NCBI GenBank assembly: GCA_023957975.1
Contig: JAMLGM010000004.1
Span: forward strand, 62,001 to 126,000
Length of the DNA stretch: 64,000 nucleotides
From: Microthrixaceae bacterium
GTDB taxonomy: Bacteria; Actinomycetota; Acidimicrobiia; Acidimicrobiales; Microtrichaceae
Direction of reading: 5' to 3'
Under the pieces are notes generated by a model. That model did not search any database and was not told where the DNA came from. It saw nothing but the letters and a program-made list of their open reading frames with translations. Within the stretch, counting starts at the first letter, position 1. The number at the start of each line of letters is the position of its first letter. Shown piece by piece: positions 1 through 8,568 of this stretch. A program made the translations under genes and the position numbers.

Positions 1-2
1 CG

Positions 3-851
3 ATGGTCACACCGTTCGACGACTCCGGAGCCCTCGATCTCGATGCTGCGGCCAACCTGGCTGCGTGGCTCGTCGACAACGGAAGCGACGGGCTGGTCCT
101 CGCCGGAACGACCGGTGAAAGCCCCGTCCTCAGCGATTCCGAGGAGGTGGCCCTCGCCAAGGCGGTGCGTGCCGCGGTCGACGTGCCCTTGTTGTTGGGA
201 ACCGGATCGAACGACACGAATTATGCGGTTGAGGCCACCCGGCGCGCGGCCGGTCTGGGCGTCGACGGGGTGCTCGTCGTGAGCCCCTACTACAACCGCC
301 CGCCCCAATCCGGCCTCGACCACTATTTCCGGTCGGTGGCGGCGGCGACGGATCTGCCGGTGTTGCTCTACGACGTTCCGACGCGCACGGGCCGAAAGGT
401 GGCGACCGCCACAATGCTGCGTCTCGCCCACGAGGTCGACAACATCGTCGGGCTCAAAGACGCGGCGGGAAACCCGGCCGAGACGGCTCGCCTGATGCGC
501 GACGCGCCCGACGATTTCGAGCTGTATTCGGGCGACGATGCCCTCACGTTGCCGTTGCTGGCGATCGGCGCGGTCGGTGCGGTGAGCGTTGCGAGCCATT
601 GGGCCGGCCGCCAGATCGGCGAAATGATCGCCGCGTTCCTGCGCGGCGACCACGGCGAGGCCATCCGCATCAACGGCGGGCTGATCGAGAGTTACGAGTT
701 CGCGGGTTCCGACGACGCGCCGAATCCGATGCCGTCCAAAGCGATCCTGCGGGTGCTCGGGATCAAGGTCGGCAATTGTCGTGCGCCGCTGTCGTTTGCT
801 CCCGACTGGCTTGAGCCCCGCGCTCGAGAGGTGCTCTCAGCGTTGGCCTGA
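3..851 (+). CDS. dapA: 4-hydroxy-tetrahydrodipicolinate synthase, 5' end cut by window
   Basis: Condenses pyruvate with aspartate semialdehyde, the first committed step to lysine and meso-diaminopimelate. The protein shows the TTGES motif (about residues 36–40 of the visible part), the YDVPTRTG segment with the catalytic Tyr near 123, and the Schiff-base Lys near 152 in GLKDAAGN. The family usually has about 15–20 more residues before the VTPFD motif, so the ATG at 3 is probably internal and the real start lies before the window. It precedes rnj by 71 bp in the same direction, as in mycobacteria. Later dap genes of the same pathway occur at 18–25 kb. Confidence 0.95.
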   Translation: MVTPFDDSGALDLDAAANLAAWLVDNGSDGLVLAGTTGESPVLSDSEEVALAKAVRAAVDVPLLLGTGSNDTNYAVEATRRAAGLGVDGVLVVSPYYNRPPQSGLDHYFRSVAAATDLPVLLYDVPTRTGRKVATATMLRLAHEVDNIVGLKDAAGNPAETARLMRDAPDDFELYSGDDALTLPLLAIGAVGAVSVASHWAGRQIGEMIAAFLRGDHGEAIRINGGLIESYEFAGSDDAPNPMPSKAILRVLGIKVGNCRAPLSFAPDWLEPRAREVLSALA

Positions 852-922
852 GCAGCGTCCATCTATCCGACCTCCCATCTCGTTGGCCTGCGCCAACCCC
901 ATCGAAAGCTCAACCTGACTCA

Positions 923-2584
923 ATGGCTTCTTCGGACGTTCGTATTACGTTCCTCGGCGGACTCGGCGAAATCGGTCGCAACTGTGCGGCAATCGAGATC
1001 GACTCTCGCATCATGTTGCTCGATTGCGGGCTCATGTTTCCCGACACCGACATGTTGGGCATCGACGTCGTGTTGCCCGATTTCACGTGGTTGCGTGAAC
1101 GGGCCGACGACATCGAGGGGTGCATCCTCACCCACGGCCACGAGGACCATGTCGGAGCGTTGAGCTATGCGTTGCGCGAGTTCAGCTTTCCGATCATCGG
1201 TTCGGAGTTCACCCTCGGCTTGGCGCGTGGCCGAATCGAGGAGGCGGGCCTGTTGAAGCGCACCGATCTCGTCGTGGTGCGCGACAACGAGCGGCGAACG
1301 TTTGGCCCGTTCGACTGCGAGTTCCTTCCGACGACTCACTCGGTGCCGCACGCGTTCGCCACGGTGTTTCACACGCCACAGGGTGCGATCGTGCACTCCG
1401 GCGACTTCAAGATCGACCTGACCCCGGTCGACGGCAGGCTCGCAGATCTCGCTCGCATCGGTGGCATCGCGAGCGGTGACGGGATCCGGCTGTTGCTGAG
1501 CGATTCCACCAACGCCGAGGAGCACGGCCATTCGCGTTCGGAGACCGCGGTCGGTGGGGTGCTGTATGACCTGATGCACCAACACCACGGCCGCCGCATC
1601 ATCACGGCGTGTTTCGCGTCGCATATTCACCGGGTGCAACAGCTCGCCGACGCGGCACAGTCGTTCGGACGGGTCATCGTGCCGCTCGGGCGTTCGATGC
1701 GCCGCAACATTTCCATGGCACGGGAACTCGGCATTCTCAACATTCCCGACCACGCGCTCGGCGACATCGAAAACATCAACGACTACGAGGACGGCAAGGT
1801 CTGTGTCGTGTGCACCGGCAGCCAGGGCGAGCCGATGTCGGCCCTCGCCCTGTTGGGCACCGACGACAACCGTTGGCTGAAGGTCACCTCGAACGACACG
1901 GTGATCCTGTCCTCGCACCCGATTCCCGGCAACGAGTCGGCGGTGTCGCGGGTGATCGACAACCTGATTCGAACCGGCGCTCAGGTGGTGCACTCGGGGA
2001 TCGCCGATGTGCATGCCACCGGCCACGCCAAGGCCGAGGAGCTGAAGCTGTTCTTGTCGGTGACCCGGCCGGAGTGGTTCGTGCCGGTGCACGGCGAGTA
2101 CCGGCACCTGGTGGCCCACGCCCGCCTCGGCGAGGTGATGGGGGTTGAGAAGGATCACGTGTTGGTGGCCGAGGACGGAGATTCGCTGATTCTCGACGAC
2201 GACGGCCTGCGGTTCGGCGAGCGGGTTCCGGCCGATTACATCTACGTGCACGGGGTCGGCGACGTCGACTCCTCGACGTTGAGTGAACGCCAGATCCTCG
2301 GCAACGAGGGGGTCGTCGCGGCGATCGTGTGTGTGGATTTCGAACGCCGCGAACTGGTGGCCGGCCCGTCGCTGGCGACGAGAGGTTGGGTTGCTCCGGA
2401 GGAGTCGACGAAGCTTTTCGACGGGATCGTCGAGCGGGTGGACGGCGCCGTGCGTGCGGCGTTGAAGGGCGATCAGGTGTCGATGCGGGTCATCGAAAAG
2501 GCCGTGCGCCGTGCGGCGGGGTCCTATGTCGGTGAAAAGACGCGGCGTCGTCCGATGATCGTGCCGGTGGTCCTCGAGGCCTGA
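923..2584 (+). CDS. rnj: Ribonuclease J
   Basis: Metallo-beta-lactamase/beta-CASP RNase with 5'-3' exo- and endonuclease activity in mRNA decay and rRNA maturation. The 553-residue length is normal for RNase J. The N-terminus FLGGLGEIGRNC and the zinc motif HGHEDHVGAL (about 71–80) are diagnostic. Further metal ligands include the HSGDFKID segment, and HATGHA lies in the C-terminal beta-CASP part. It sits between dapA and ftsK, the usual actinobacterial order. The ATG at 923 gives the family N-terminus directly. No strong Shine-Dalgarno sequence is visible. Confidence 0.96.
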   Translation: MASSDVRITFLGGLGEIGRNCAAIEIDSRIMLLDCGLMFPDTDMLGIDVVLPDFTWLRERADDIEGCILTHGHEDHVGALSYALREFSFPIIGSEFTLGLARGRIEEAGLLKRTDLVVVRDNERRTFGPFDCEFLPTTHSVPHAFATVFHTPQGAIVHSGDFKIDLTPVDGRLADLARIGGIASGDGIRLLLSDSTNAEEHGHSRSETAVGGVLYDLMHQHHGRRIITACFASHIHRVQQLADAAQSFGRVIVPLGRSMRRNISMARELGILNIPDHALGDIENINDYEDGKVCVVCTGSQGEPMSALALLGTDDNRWLKVTSNDTVILSSHPIPGNESAVSRVIDNLIRTGAQVVHSGIADVHATGHAKAEELKLFLSVTRPEWFVPVHGEYRHLVAHARLGEVMGVEKDHVLVAEDGDSLILDDDGLRFGERVPADYIYVHGVGDVDSSTLSERQILGNEGVVAAIVCVDFERRELVAGPSLATRGWVAPEESTKLFDGIVERVDGAVRAALKGDQVSMRVIEKAVRRAAGSYVGEKTRRRPMIVPVVLEA

Positions 2585-2629
2585 GCGGCGATTTCGCTGG
2601 GCGTCACCAAGACCGTCAGTGGTCACGGG

Positions 2630-2635
2630 TAGCCT
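2630..2635 (+). promoter_or_regulatory. Candidate -10 element (TAGCCT) for ftsK
   Basis: TAGCCT ends 10 bp before the proposed ATG of ftsK at 2646. Transcription would then start only a few bases before the start codon, giving an almost leaderless mRNA. Similar TAnnnT hexamers precede rimO, cinA, the DEAD-box helicase and the small gene at 50706. No clear -35 box is seen. Confidence 0.4.
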
Positions 2636-2645
2636 TGCTGACGTC

Positions 2646-5093
2646 ATGGCCACCAAGCAGACCTCGAAACGAAAGGCCCCGGCGCGCAAGTCGACGCGCT
2701 CGACGCGCTCGACCGGTAGCACGCGTTCCTCGGGGCGCACCGCCGCCGCGCCGAGCCGCGGGCAGCGGGTCGCCGAGGGCGTGTCGTTGGCCTTCGACGG
2801 TCATGGCCACGACATGTGGGGGCTGGCGTGCATCGCGCTGGCCATCGTGAGCGCGATCGGCATCTACGCGGGTTCTGCCGGCATCGTCGGGTCCGCGGTG
2901 GCGACGGCGATCGGCTCGGTTGTCGGGGTGGCGAAGTTCATCGCTCCGCCCGCCATCGCAGCGCTGGGCATCTGGCTTATCCGCGGGCCGATCGACGCCG
3001 AGGAGTTGGCGGCCGCCGACCCGGATCTCGTGGTCGCGCACACCAGAACCGCGGCGCGTCGGGCCATCGGCGGCGTCATCTTGGTGTTGTCGATTCTCGG
3101 CCTCATCCATATTGCGGTCGATCCACCGCCGTTGTCGACGAGTCCCGACGCGTTCAAGGACGCCGGCGGATACGTGGGAGCGATCGGGGGCGACGGCCTC
3201 GTGCGCCTGATCGGCACCCCGGGTGCGATTGCAGTGCTGGCGTTGTTGGTGATTCTGGGGCTGACGTTGTGCATCGGATTGCCCTTCCGCGACCTGTTTC
3301 CGATACTCGGGCGCACGTTGAGCCCCGCGGTCGCCGGGGGGAGCCGCTCGTTCAGCAACCTGTTTCGCATCGGTGCCGAGCCCTCCGACGTCGAGCTGTT
3401 CGATTACGAGGCCGACTTCGACGACGAGGACGAACCGCAGCCCAAAGCGAAGCCGCGAAAGAAGGCCGCGGCCAAGGCGGGGGCCGACGGTGCCGGTGGC
3501 ACGGCGGTACAGCCCAAACCGCAGGAACCGACGATCGTGTTGCCCACCGTCAACGCCGGCACCACGGTGGAACAACTCGAGATCGAACTGTCGCCGTTGC
3601 GTCCCGATTCCATTTGGAAGCTTCCGGCGTTGTCGCTGCTGAAGCGCACGAGTGCGAAGCCGCCCGACACGGGCCCGATTCAAAAACGGGGCATCCAACT
3701 CGAGGCGGCGTTGGCAGAGCACGGCGTCACGACACGACTGTCGGGCATGGTGGTCGGCCCGACGATTACCCGCTACGAGCTCGAACTGGGCCAGGGCGTG
3801 AAGGTGAATCAGGTCGTCAACCTGTCCAAGGACATCGCGTATGCGATGGCGAGCCCCGATGTGCGCATCATCGCTCCGATTCCCGGCAAGCATGCCGTCG
3901 GTGTTGAGGTTCCCAATCAGAAACGCGAGCTGGTGCGGGTCGGCGACATCTTGTGCTCCCAGGAGGCGCAGAAGGCGAAGACTCCGCTGGCGGTTGCGGT
4001 CGGTCGCGACATCGAGGGCAATTCGGTGTTGGTCGACCTGGCGAAGATGCCCCACATCCTGATCGCCGGTCAGACGGGTGCCGGCAAGTCGAGTTGCATC
4101 AACTCGATCATGACCTCGGTGCTCATGCGCGCCACCCCCGACGACGTTCGCCTGATCCTGGTCGACCCGAAGCGGGTCGAACTCACCCAGTACAACCGGG
4201 TGCCGCACCTGTTGACCCAGGTGGTGACCAATCCGAAGAAGGCCGCCAACGCGCTGGCGTGGGCGGTGGCCGAGATGGAGCGTCGTTACGAGCTGCTCGA
4301 AGAGGTCGGCTCCAGAGACCTCGCGAGCTACAACGAGCGCTTCGATCGCGGCGAGCTTCAACCTGGTCTGGGTGAGGTCGACAAGGAGTATCAACGCCTA
4401 CCCCTCATCTTGATCGTGGTCGACGAGTTGGCCGACCTGATGATGGTGGCGGCGCGCGACGTGGAGGAGTCGATCAACCGCATCGCGGCCAAGGCCCGTG
4501 CGGTGGGGCTCCACCTCGTGATCGCCACCCAGCGGCCCTCGGTCAACGTCATCACCGGGGTGATCAAGGCAAACATCCCCGCTCGTTTCGCGTTCACCGT
4601 CGCGTCGGCAACCGACTCGAAGGTCATCATGAACCACGGCGGAGCCGAGCGCCTCGTCGGCAAGGGCGACCTGCTCTTCCTCGACCCTGCGGCGCCATCC
4701 GCCGAGCGCATCCAGGGATGCTTCGTCGAAGAGGCGGAGGTGCAGGCGGTGGTGAAGGTCTGGCGCGACCAGGTCACCGAGGTGAGCTACGTCGAGGAGG
4801 TCGTCGGCGATGCCAACCTCGCGGCGGTGGCTCCGCCGCCAGGCGCCGGTGGTTCGGGCGGTTCGGGCGATGACGATGATGAGCTGTTGGCACAGGCGCG
4901 CGATCTCGTGGTGCGCAGCCAGCTCGGATCGACATCGATGCTGCAACGAAAGCTGAAGGTCGGATTCGCCCGGGCGGGACGCATCATGGATCTGCTCGAA
5001 GACCAGGGCGTCGTCGGCCCGTCGCAGGGGTCGAAGAGCCGCGAGGTGCTGATGACGGTCGAGGAACTCGACAGCTTCAGCGACGTTCAATGA
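2646..5093 (+). CDS. ftsK: DNA translocase FtsK/SpoIIIE
   Basis: Septal DNA pump that clears and orients chromosome termini during division. The N-terminal third has hydrophobic helices (roughly residues 50–220), then an acidic linker, then the RecA-like motor with Walker A GQTGAGKSS near residue 475 and Walker B LILIVVDELADLM. A C-terminal winged-helix gamma domain ends in the typical SKSREVLMTVEELD. I chose ATG 2646 (MATKQTSKRK) because it follows the putative -10 box directly. An in-frame ATG at 2619 would add nine unlikely residues. Its stop overlaps the next gene by ATGA, suggesting translational coupling. Confidence 0.95.
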   Translation: MATKQTSKRKAPARKSTRSTRSTGSTRSSGRTAAAPSRGQRVAEGVSLAFDGHGHDMWGLACIALAIVSAIGIYAGSAGIVGSAVATAIGSVVGVAKFIAPPAIAALGIWLIRGPIDAEELAAADPDLVVAHTRTAARRAIGGVILVLSILGLIHIAVDPPPLSTSPDAFKDAGGYVGAIGGDGLVRLIGTPGAIAVLALLVILGLTLCIGLPFRDLFPILGRTLSPAVAGGSRSFSNLFRIGAEPSDVELFDYEADFDDEDEPQPKAKPRKKAAAKAGADGAGGTAVQPKPQEPTIVLPTVNAGTTVEQLEIELSPLRPDSIWKLPALSLLKRTSAKPPDTGPIQKRGIQLEAALAEHGVTTRLSGMVVGPTITRYELELGQGVKVNQVVNLSKDIAYAMASPDVRIIAPIPGKHAVGVEVPNQKRELVRVGDILCSQEAQKAKTPLAVAVGRDIEGNSVLVDLAKMPHILIAGQTGAGKSSCINSIMTSVLMRATPDDVRLILVDPKRVELTQYNRVPHLLTQVVTNPKKAANALAWAVAEMERRYELLEEVGSRDLASYNERFDRGELQPGLGEVDKEYQRLPLILIVVDELADLMMVAARDVEESINRIAAKARAVGLHLVIATQRPSVNVITGVIKANIPARFAFTVASATDSKVIMNHGGAERLVGKGDLLFLDPAAPSAERIQGCFVEEAEVQAVVKVWRDQVTEVSYVEEVVGDANLAAVAPPPGAGGSGGSGDDDDELLAQARDLVVRSQLGSTSMLQRKLKVGFARAGRIMDLLEDQGVVGPSQGSKSREVLMTVEELDSFSDVQ

Positions 5094-5854
5094 CCGACGA
5101 GCACGAGGACCCGGCGGGGGACGCGGGCGAGGAGGTCGTCGAGGACTCGGCGGGGGAGGGCGTCGATCGCAGCGAGGACCGCGTCGACGAGCCGGCGGAC
5201 GATGGCGCCACCGAGGACTCTGGCGAGGAGGTCGTCGAGGACTCTGATGCGGAAGCCGCCGAGGACGACTTGCCGGCCGACCCCGCCGAGCCAGTGGGCC
5301 CCTCGGATCGGCGCCGCAGCAAGCTTCGCCTCGACCCGGTCGGGCGCGCCCCCAGGGTTCGCTGGAAGCGCGATGCACTGAGCTTCGTCGCGTTGGCAGC
5401 GATGGGACTGGCGTTGTCGTTCGCTGTATTCGGCATCGATGACCGTTCGAGCCACGATGGGCACGTCGAGGTCGACGGCGATGCGTCCACGGACCTGGCT
5501 GACGGTTCCGAGCGTGAGCCCTCGACCACGGTGACGACGACCACCGCCGCCCCGACGACCACCACGGAGGCTCCGGAACCGATCGACTCGGAGGAACCCG
5601 GACTGGGATGCAGCCAACTCATCGCTCGGGGCTACGAATTCGGCGATGCGTTCAGGTACTTCCAACGTACCGGCAGACCCGAGCGCATGGACCCCGAGGG
5701 CAACGGCATTCCGTGCGACAAGTCGTATCCGGCCGAGGAGGTCGAGGCGATCCTGCGCTGGTTCGACGAGATGGGTCCCCCGTCCACGACCACCACCACG
5801 TCGGTGGCGAGGTCCACGACCACGGTGCCCCGAACGACGACAACCCGACCCTGA
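5090..5854 (+). CDS. Single-pass membrane protein with Excalibur-like C-terminus
   Basis: Not a recognised named gene. The first 85 residues are very acidic and contain repeated EEVVEDS blocks. One hydrophobic helix follows (about 98–118, FVALAAMGLALSFAVFGI), then a Thr-rich linker and an extracytoplasmic domain with two cysteines. The segment MDPEGNGIPCD resembles the calcium-binding-like Excalibur motif DxDxDGxxC found in actinobacterial surface proteins. A second Thr-rich tail closes the protein. Its start overlaps the ftsK stop (ATGA), so the two are probably co-translated. A role in the envelope or septum is inference only. Confidence 0.7.
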   Translation: MTDEHEDPAGDAGEEVVEDSAGEGVDRSEDRVDEPADDGATEDSGEEVVEDSDAEAAEDDLPADPAEPVGPSDRRRSKLRLDPVGRAPRVRWKRDALSFVALAAMGLALSFAVFGIDDRSSHDGHVEVDGDASTDLADGSEREPSTTVTTTTAAPTTTTEAPEPIDSEEPGLGCSQLIARGYEFGDAFRYFQRTGRPERMDPEGNGIPCDKSYPAEEVEAILRWFDEMGPPSTTTTTSVARSTTTVPRTTTTRP

Positions 5855-5857
5855 AAA

Positions 5858-5909
5858 CGTTCTGTAGGTACTTTCGGTGGCCAGGGCCACCGAAAGTACC
5901 TACAGAACG
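5858..5909. repeat. Long palindrome, TTCTGTAGGTA family, in convergent terminator position
   Basis: The two 25-bp arms are perfect inverted repeats with a 2-nt centre. The outer 13 bp of each arm (CGTTCTGTAGGTA) recur exactly in the palindrome at 31270–31321, while the inner parts differ. It begins four bases after one stop codon and lies 40 bp before the end of the convergent inositol-phosphate synthase gene. It could therefore stop transcription from both sides. There is no U-tract, so it is not a classical intrinsic terminator. Confidence 0.85.
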
Positions 5910-5948
5910 CCCTATCGGGAGCGGAACGCCCTATGCAAGGGCCGAGGA

Positions 5949-7253
5949 TCAGCCGGCCTCGGAGTGGGTGACCGCGGGTTCGCCCATCCACTCACGCAGC
6001 GTGTTCTTCAGTTTCGTCTGCTGGATGAAGATGTCGTGTTCGGGCTCGTGGTCTCCGTCGGCCTGGGGGGCCTTCCAGTAGAAGCTCAGCCACTCCTGGA
6101 TTCCCGACTGTCCGGCGCGCTGGGCCAGGTCGAGGAACAGTGCAAGGTCCAACACGATCGGCGCGGCGAGGATCGAGTCGCGGCACAGGAAGTCGACCTT
6201 GATCTGCATCGGGTAGCCCATCCATCCGAAGATGTCGATGGCGTCCCAACCCTCTTTGTTGTCGCCGCGCGGCGGGTAGTAGTTGATCCGCACGACGTGG
6301 TCGATGTTGCCGTACAGGTCGGGGTAGACCTCGGGCTGAAGGATCGTGTGCAACACGCCGAGCTTGGAGACTTCCTTGGTCTTGAAGTTCTCCGGGTCGT
6401 CGAGCACCTCGCCGTCGCGGTTGCCCAAGATATTGGTTGAATACCAGCCGCGCATGCCGAGCATGCGGGCCTTGAAGCCCGGCGCGAGGATGGTCTTCAT
6501 CAGGGTCTGGCCGGTCTTGAAGTCCTTGCCGGTCAGCGGCACCTGATGACGTTGTGCGAGTTGACCCATCACCGGGATGTCGATCGCCAGGTTGGGTGCA
6601 CCGTTGCCGAAGGGAACCCCCGACACGATGGAGGCATACGCGTACATCTGCGAGGGCGAGATGTTCTCGTCGTTGTTGCGCAGACCCTCCTCGAAGGCCT
6701 CGATCGAGGCGTGAACGTCGCTCGCCTCCTGATACGCCTCGGTCGATCCGCACCAGATCATGACGAGGCGATCGCAGCCGTTCTCGGTGCGGAAGCGCTC
6801 GATGTCGGCGATGAGCTGTTCGACGAGATCCCACTTGGTGGCCCCGGTCTTGACCCGCACGCCGTCGAGGCGCTTGACCCAGCGCTGGTCGAACACGGCA
6901 TCCATGGCGACCACGCCTTCGAGGTCGGCCGACAGGGGAGCGAGGTCTTCCTTGCTGAGCACTCCAGCGGTCTCGGCGGCTTCGAGTGCGTTGGGCGAGA
7001 TCGGATCCCACCCGCCAAACACGATGTCGTCGAGCTCTGCGAGCGGCACGAACTCGCGGATGAGCGGATTGCGGTTCTCGGCCTTGTTGCCGAGCCGGAT
7101 GTGCGCCATCTGGGTGATCGAGCCAATCGGGGCGGCGAGGCCCTGTCGGGCGGCGATGATGCCGGCGAATGCGGTCGATGCCACGGCCCCCATACCCGGG
7201 GTGAGAATCCCGAGCTTGCCGGTGGCGGGCGCGATGTCGATGGGTTGACCCAC
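5949..7253 (-). CDS. ino1: Myo-inositol-1-phosphate synthase
   Basis: Converts glucose-6-phosphate to inositol-1-phosphate with NAD, feeding phosphatidylinositol or mycothiol-type pathways. The NAD-binding segment GILTPGMGAVAS is near residues 14–25. Family blocks include MIWCGSTEAY, PFGNGAPNLAIDIP, GKDFKTGQT, STNILGNRDG and KVDFLCRDSILAAP. The 434-residue length fits this branch of the family, which is longer than the mycobacterial form. It faces the upstream genes across the palindrome at 5858–5909. The start at 7253 has a short upstream gap and no clear competitor. Confidence 0.9.
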   Translation of the reverse strand: MGQPIDIAPATGKLGILTPGMGAVASTAFAGIIAARQGLAAPIGSITQMAHIRLGNKAENRNPLIREFVPLAELDDIVFGGWDPISPNALEAAETAGVLSKEDLAPLSADLEGVVAMDAVFDQRWVKRLDGVRVKTGATKWDLVEQLIADIERFRTENGCDRLVMIWCGSTEAYQEASDVHASIEAFEEGLRNNDENISPSQMYAYASIVSGVPFGNGAPNLAIDIPVMGQLAQRHQVPLTGKDFKTGQTLMKTILAPGFKARMLGMRGWYSTNILGNRDGEVLDDPENFKTKEVSKLGVLHTILQPEVYPDLYGNIDHVVRINYYPPRGDNKEGWDAIDIFGWMGYPMQIKVDFLCRDSILAAPIVLDLALFLDLAQRAGQSGIQEWLSFYWKAPQADGDHEPEHDIFIQQTKLKNTLREWMGEPAVTHSEAG

Positions 7254-7415
7254 GGTCGTCTCCTCGTGCTCCCAAACCCTTGGGAGCGTCGTCGGTGTGT
7301 GCCTCGGGCAGACCCGATTGCACTGAACGGTCTAGCTTCTCACGTCGAGGTCGTCACATGGTGCCAAGTGGGGTGCGGCGCTGTTCACGATCGGGCTCGA
7401 CCAGAGGGGGAAGCG

Positions 7416-8393
7416 ATGCAACAACCGGTACTGACCGAATCGACGGGAAGGTTCGTCGATGTCGAACTCATCGAGGTGGCGAGTGGGCTGCGGTTTCCCG
7501 AGGGACCGGTCGCGATGGCGGATGGCAGTGTCGTGCTCACCGAGATCGACGCTTCGAGACTGAGCCGGGTCACTCCCGACGGGCGAGTCGAGGTGATCGC
7601 GGAGTTGGGCGGCGGACCGAACGGAGCCGCGATCGGCCCCGACGGCGCGTGCTTCGTCGTGAACAACGGCGGCTGTTTCACGTTTCTCGACGTCGGTGGC
7701 ATCCTCGTGCCCGGTCCGACACCGCCGGAGTGGGAGGCCGGATGCGTGCAGCGAGTCGATCTCGAGACCGGCGAGTTCACGACCCTGTACGACTCCTGCG
7801 ACGGACGACCGTTGCGGGCACCGAACGACATCGTGTTCGACACCCACGGCGGTTTTTGGTTCACCGACCACGGAGTGCGACGCGATCGTTTCAGCGACAT
7901 CACTGGGCTGTTCTATGCGATGGCCGACGGTTCGGAGATTCGCGAGGTCGTGTTCGGCCTCGAGTCACCCAACGGGATCGGCATCAGCCCCGACGGCTCG
8001 ACCCTGTACGCGGCGGAGACCCACAGCGGTCGGTTGCTGTCGTGGGAGATCACCGGACCTGGAGAGGTGGCGAACACCGAGGGACTGCACGGCGGAGGCG
8101 CGTTAATGTACGGCGCCGCCGGCGGGGCATTGTTCGACTCTCTGGCGATCGACGGGGAGGGCAACGTGTGCGTGGCGACCCTGTTGACGAGCGGCGTCAG
8201 CGTCGTGTCCGCGCAGGGGGCACACCACCCCGAAGGCGGCGTCGAGTTCCTGTACACCGGCGATCCGGTGACGACGAACATCTGCTTCGAAGGTTCGGAC
8301 TCGAACGTCGCCTACATCACGCTGTCGGCAACCGGTCGCCTTGTGCGCTGCGAGTGGCCGGTACACGGACTCGACCTCGCTCATCGTTCGTAA
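7416..8393 (+). CDS. SMP-30/gluconolactonase family hydrolase
   Basis: Six-bladed propeller lactonase family (SMP-30, gluconolactonase, arabinolactonase). The expected metal ligands are visible as Glu in RFPEGPV (near 33), Asn in APNDIVFD and Asn/Asp in SPNGIGISPDGSTLY. At 325 residues it matches the family. The ATG at 7416 follows AGAGGGGGAAG, a strong purine-rich ribosome site. The reading frame is open for 870 bp upstream, but that stretch is antisense to ino1. The substrate lactone cannot be named. It is divergent from ino1, so the 160-bp gap probably holds promoters for both. Confidence 0.85.
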   Translation: MQQPVLTESTGRFVDVELIEVASGLRFPEGPVAMADGSVVLTEIDASRLSRVTPDGRVEVIAELGGGPNGAAIGPDGACFVVNNGGCFTFLDVGGILVPGPTPPEWEAGCVQRVDLETGEFTTLYDSCDGRPLRAPNDIVFDTHGGFWFTDHGVRRDRFSDITGLFYAMADGSEIREVVFGLESPNGIGISPDGSTLYAAETHSGRLLSWEITGPGEVANTEGLHGGGALMYGAAGGALFDSLAIDGEGNVCVATLLTSGVSVVSAQGAHHPEGGVEFLYTGDPVTTNICFEGSDSNVAYITLSATGRLVRCEWPVHGLDLAHRS

Positions 8394-8434
8394 GCGCGCG
8401 GGAGGGCGGGTGTTGTAGGAGGGCGTTGCGGGCG

Positions 8435-8482
8435 GGTGTTGTACATCAGGGGCGCGATATCGCGCCCCTGAGGTACAACACC
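8435..8482. repeat. Long palindrome, GTGTTGTACAT family, copy 1
   Basis: Two 24-bp arms with one mismatch and no loop, centred on GAT|ATC. The sequence is nearly the same as the perfect palindrome at 42466–42511, and its outer parts match the one at 35704–35755. It lies 42 bp after the SMP-30 gene and before rimO. A partial extra copy of the left edge (GCGGGTGTTGTA) occurs 25 bp upstream, suggesting a decayed or partly duplicated element. Confidence 0.85.
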
Positions 8483-8554
8483 TCGTTGTGCGGGCCGGGC
8501 CGTGCGGCGGACAGGGCCGCAGCGCAACCGGCAGGGCCGCGGCGGCGCGGCCAC

Positions 8555-8560
8555 TACCCT
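8555..8560 (+). promoter_or_regulatory. Candidate -10 element (TACCCT) for rimO
   Basis: TACCCT lies 8 bp before the GTG start of rimO. This is the same near-leaderless arrangement seen at ftsK, cinA and the gene at 50706. No convincing -35 box is visible. Confidence 0.35.
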
Positions 8561-8568
8561 GGCTCACC

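Noticed and set aside
920-2740. 606-codon open frame on the minus strand opposite rnj
   Set aside because: It mirrors the strong third-position GC bias of rnj, is very rich in Arg/His/Val, has no family resemblance, and rnj is certain.
2616-4394. 592-codon open frame on the minus strand opposite ftsK
   Set aside because: Same shadow effect; composition is that of an antisense frame and it lacks a ribosome site.
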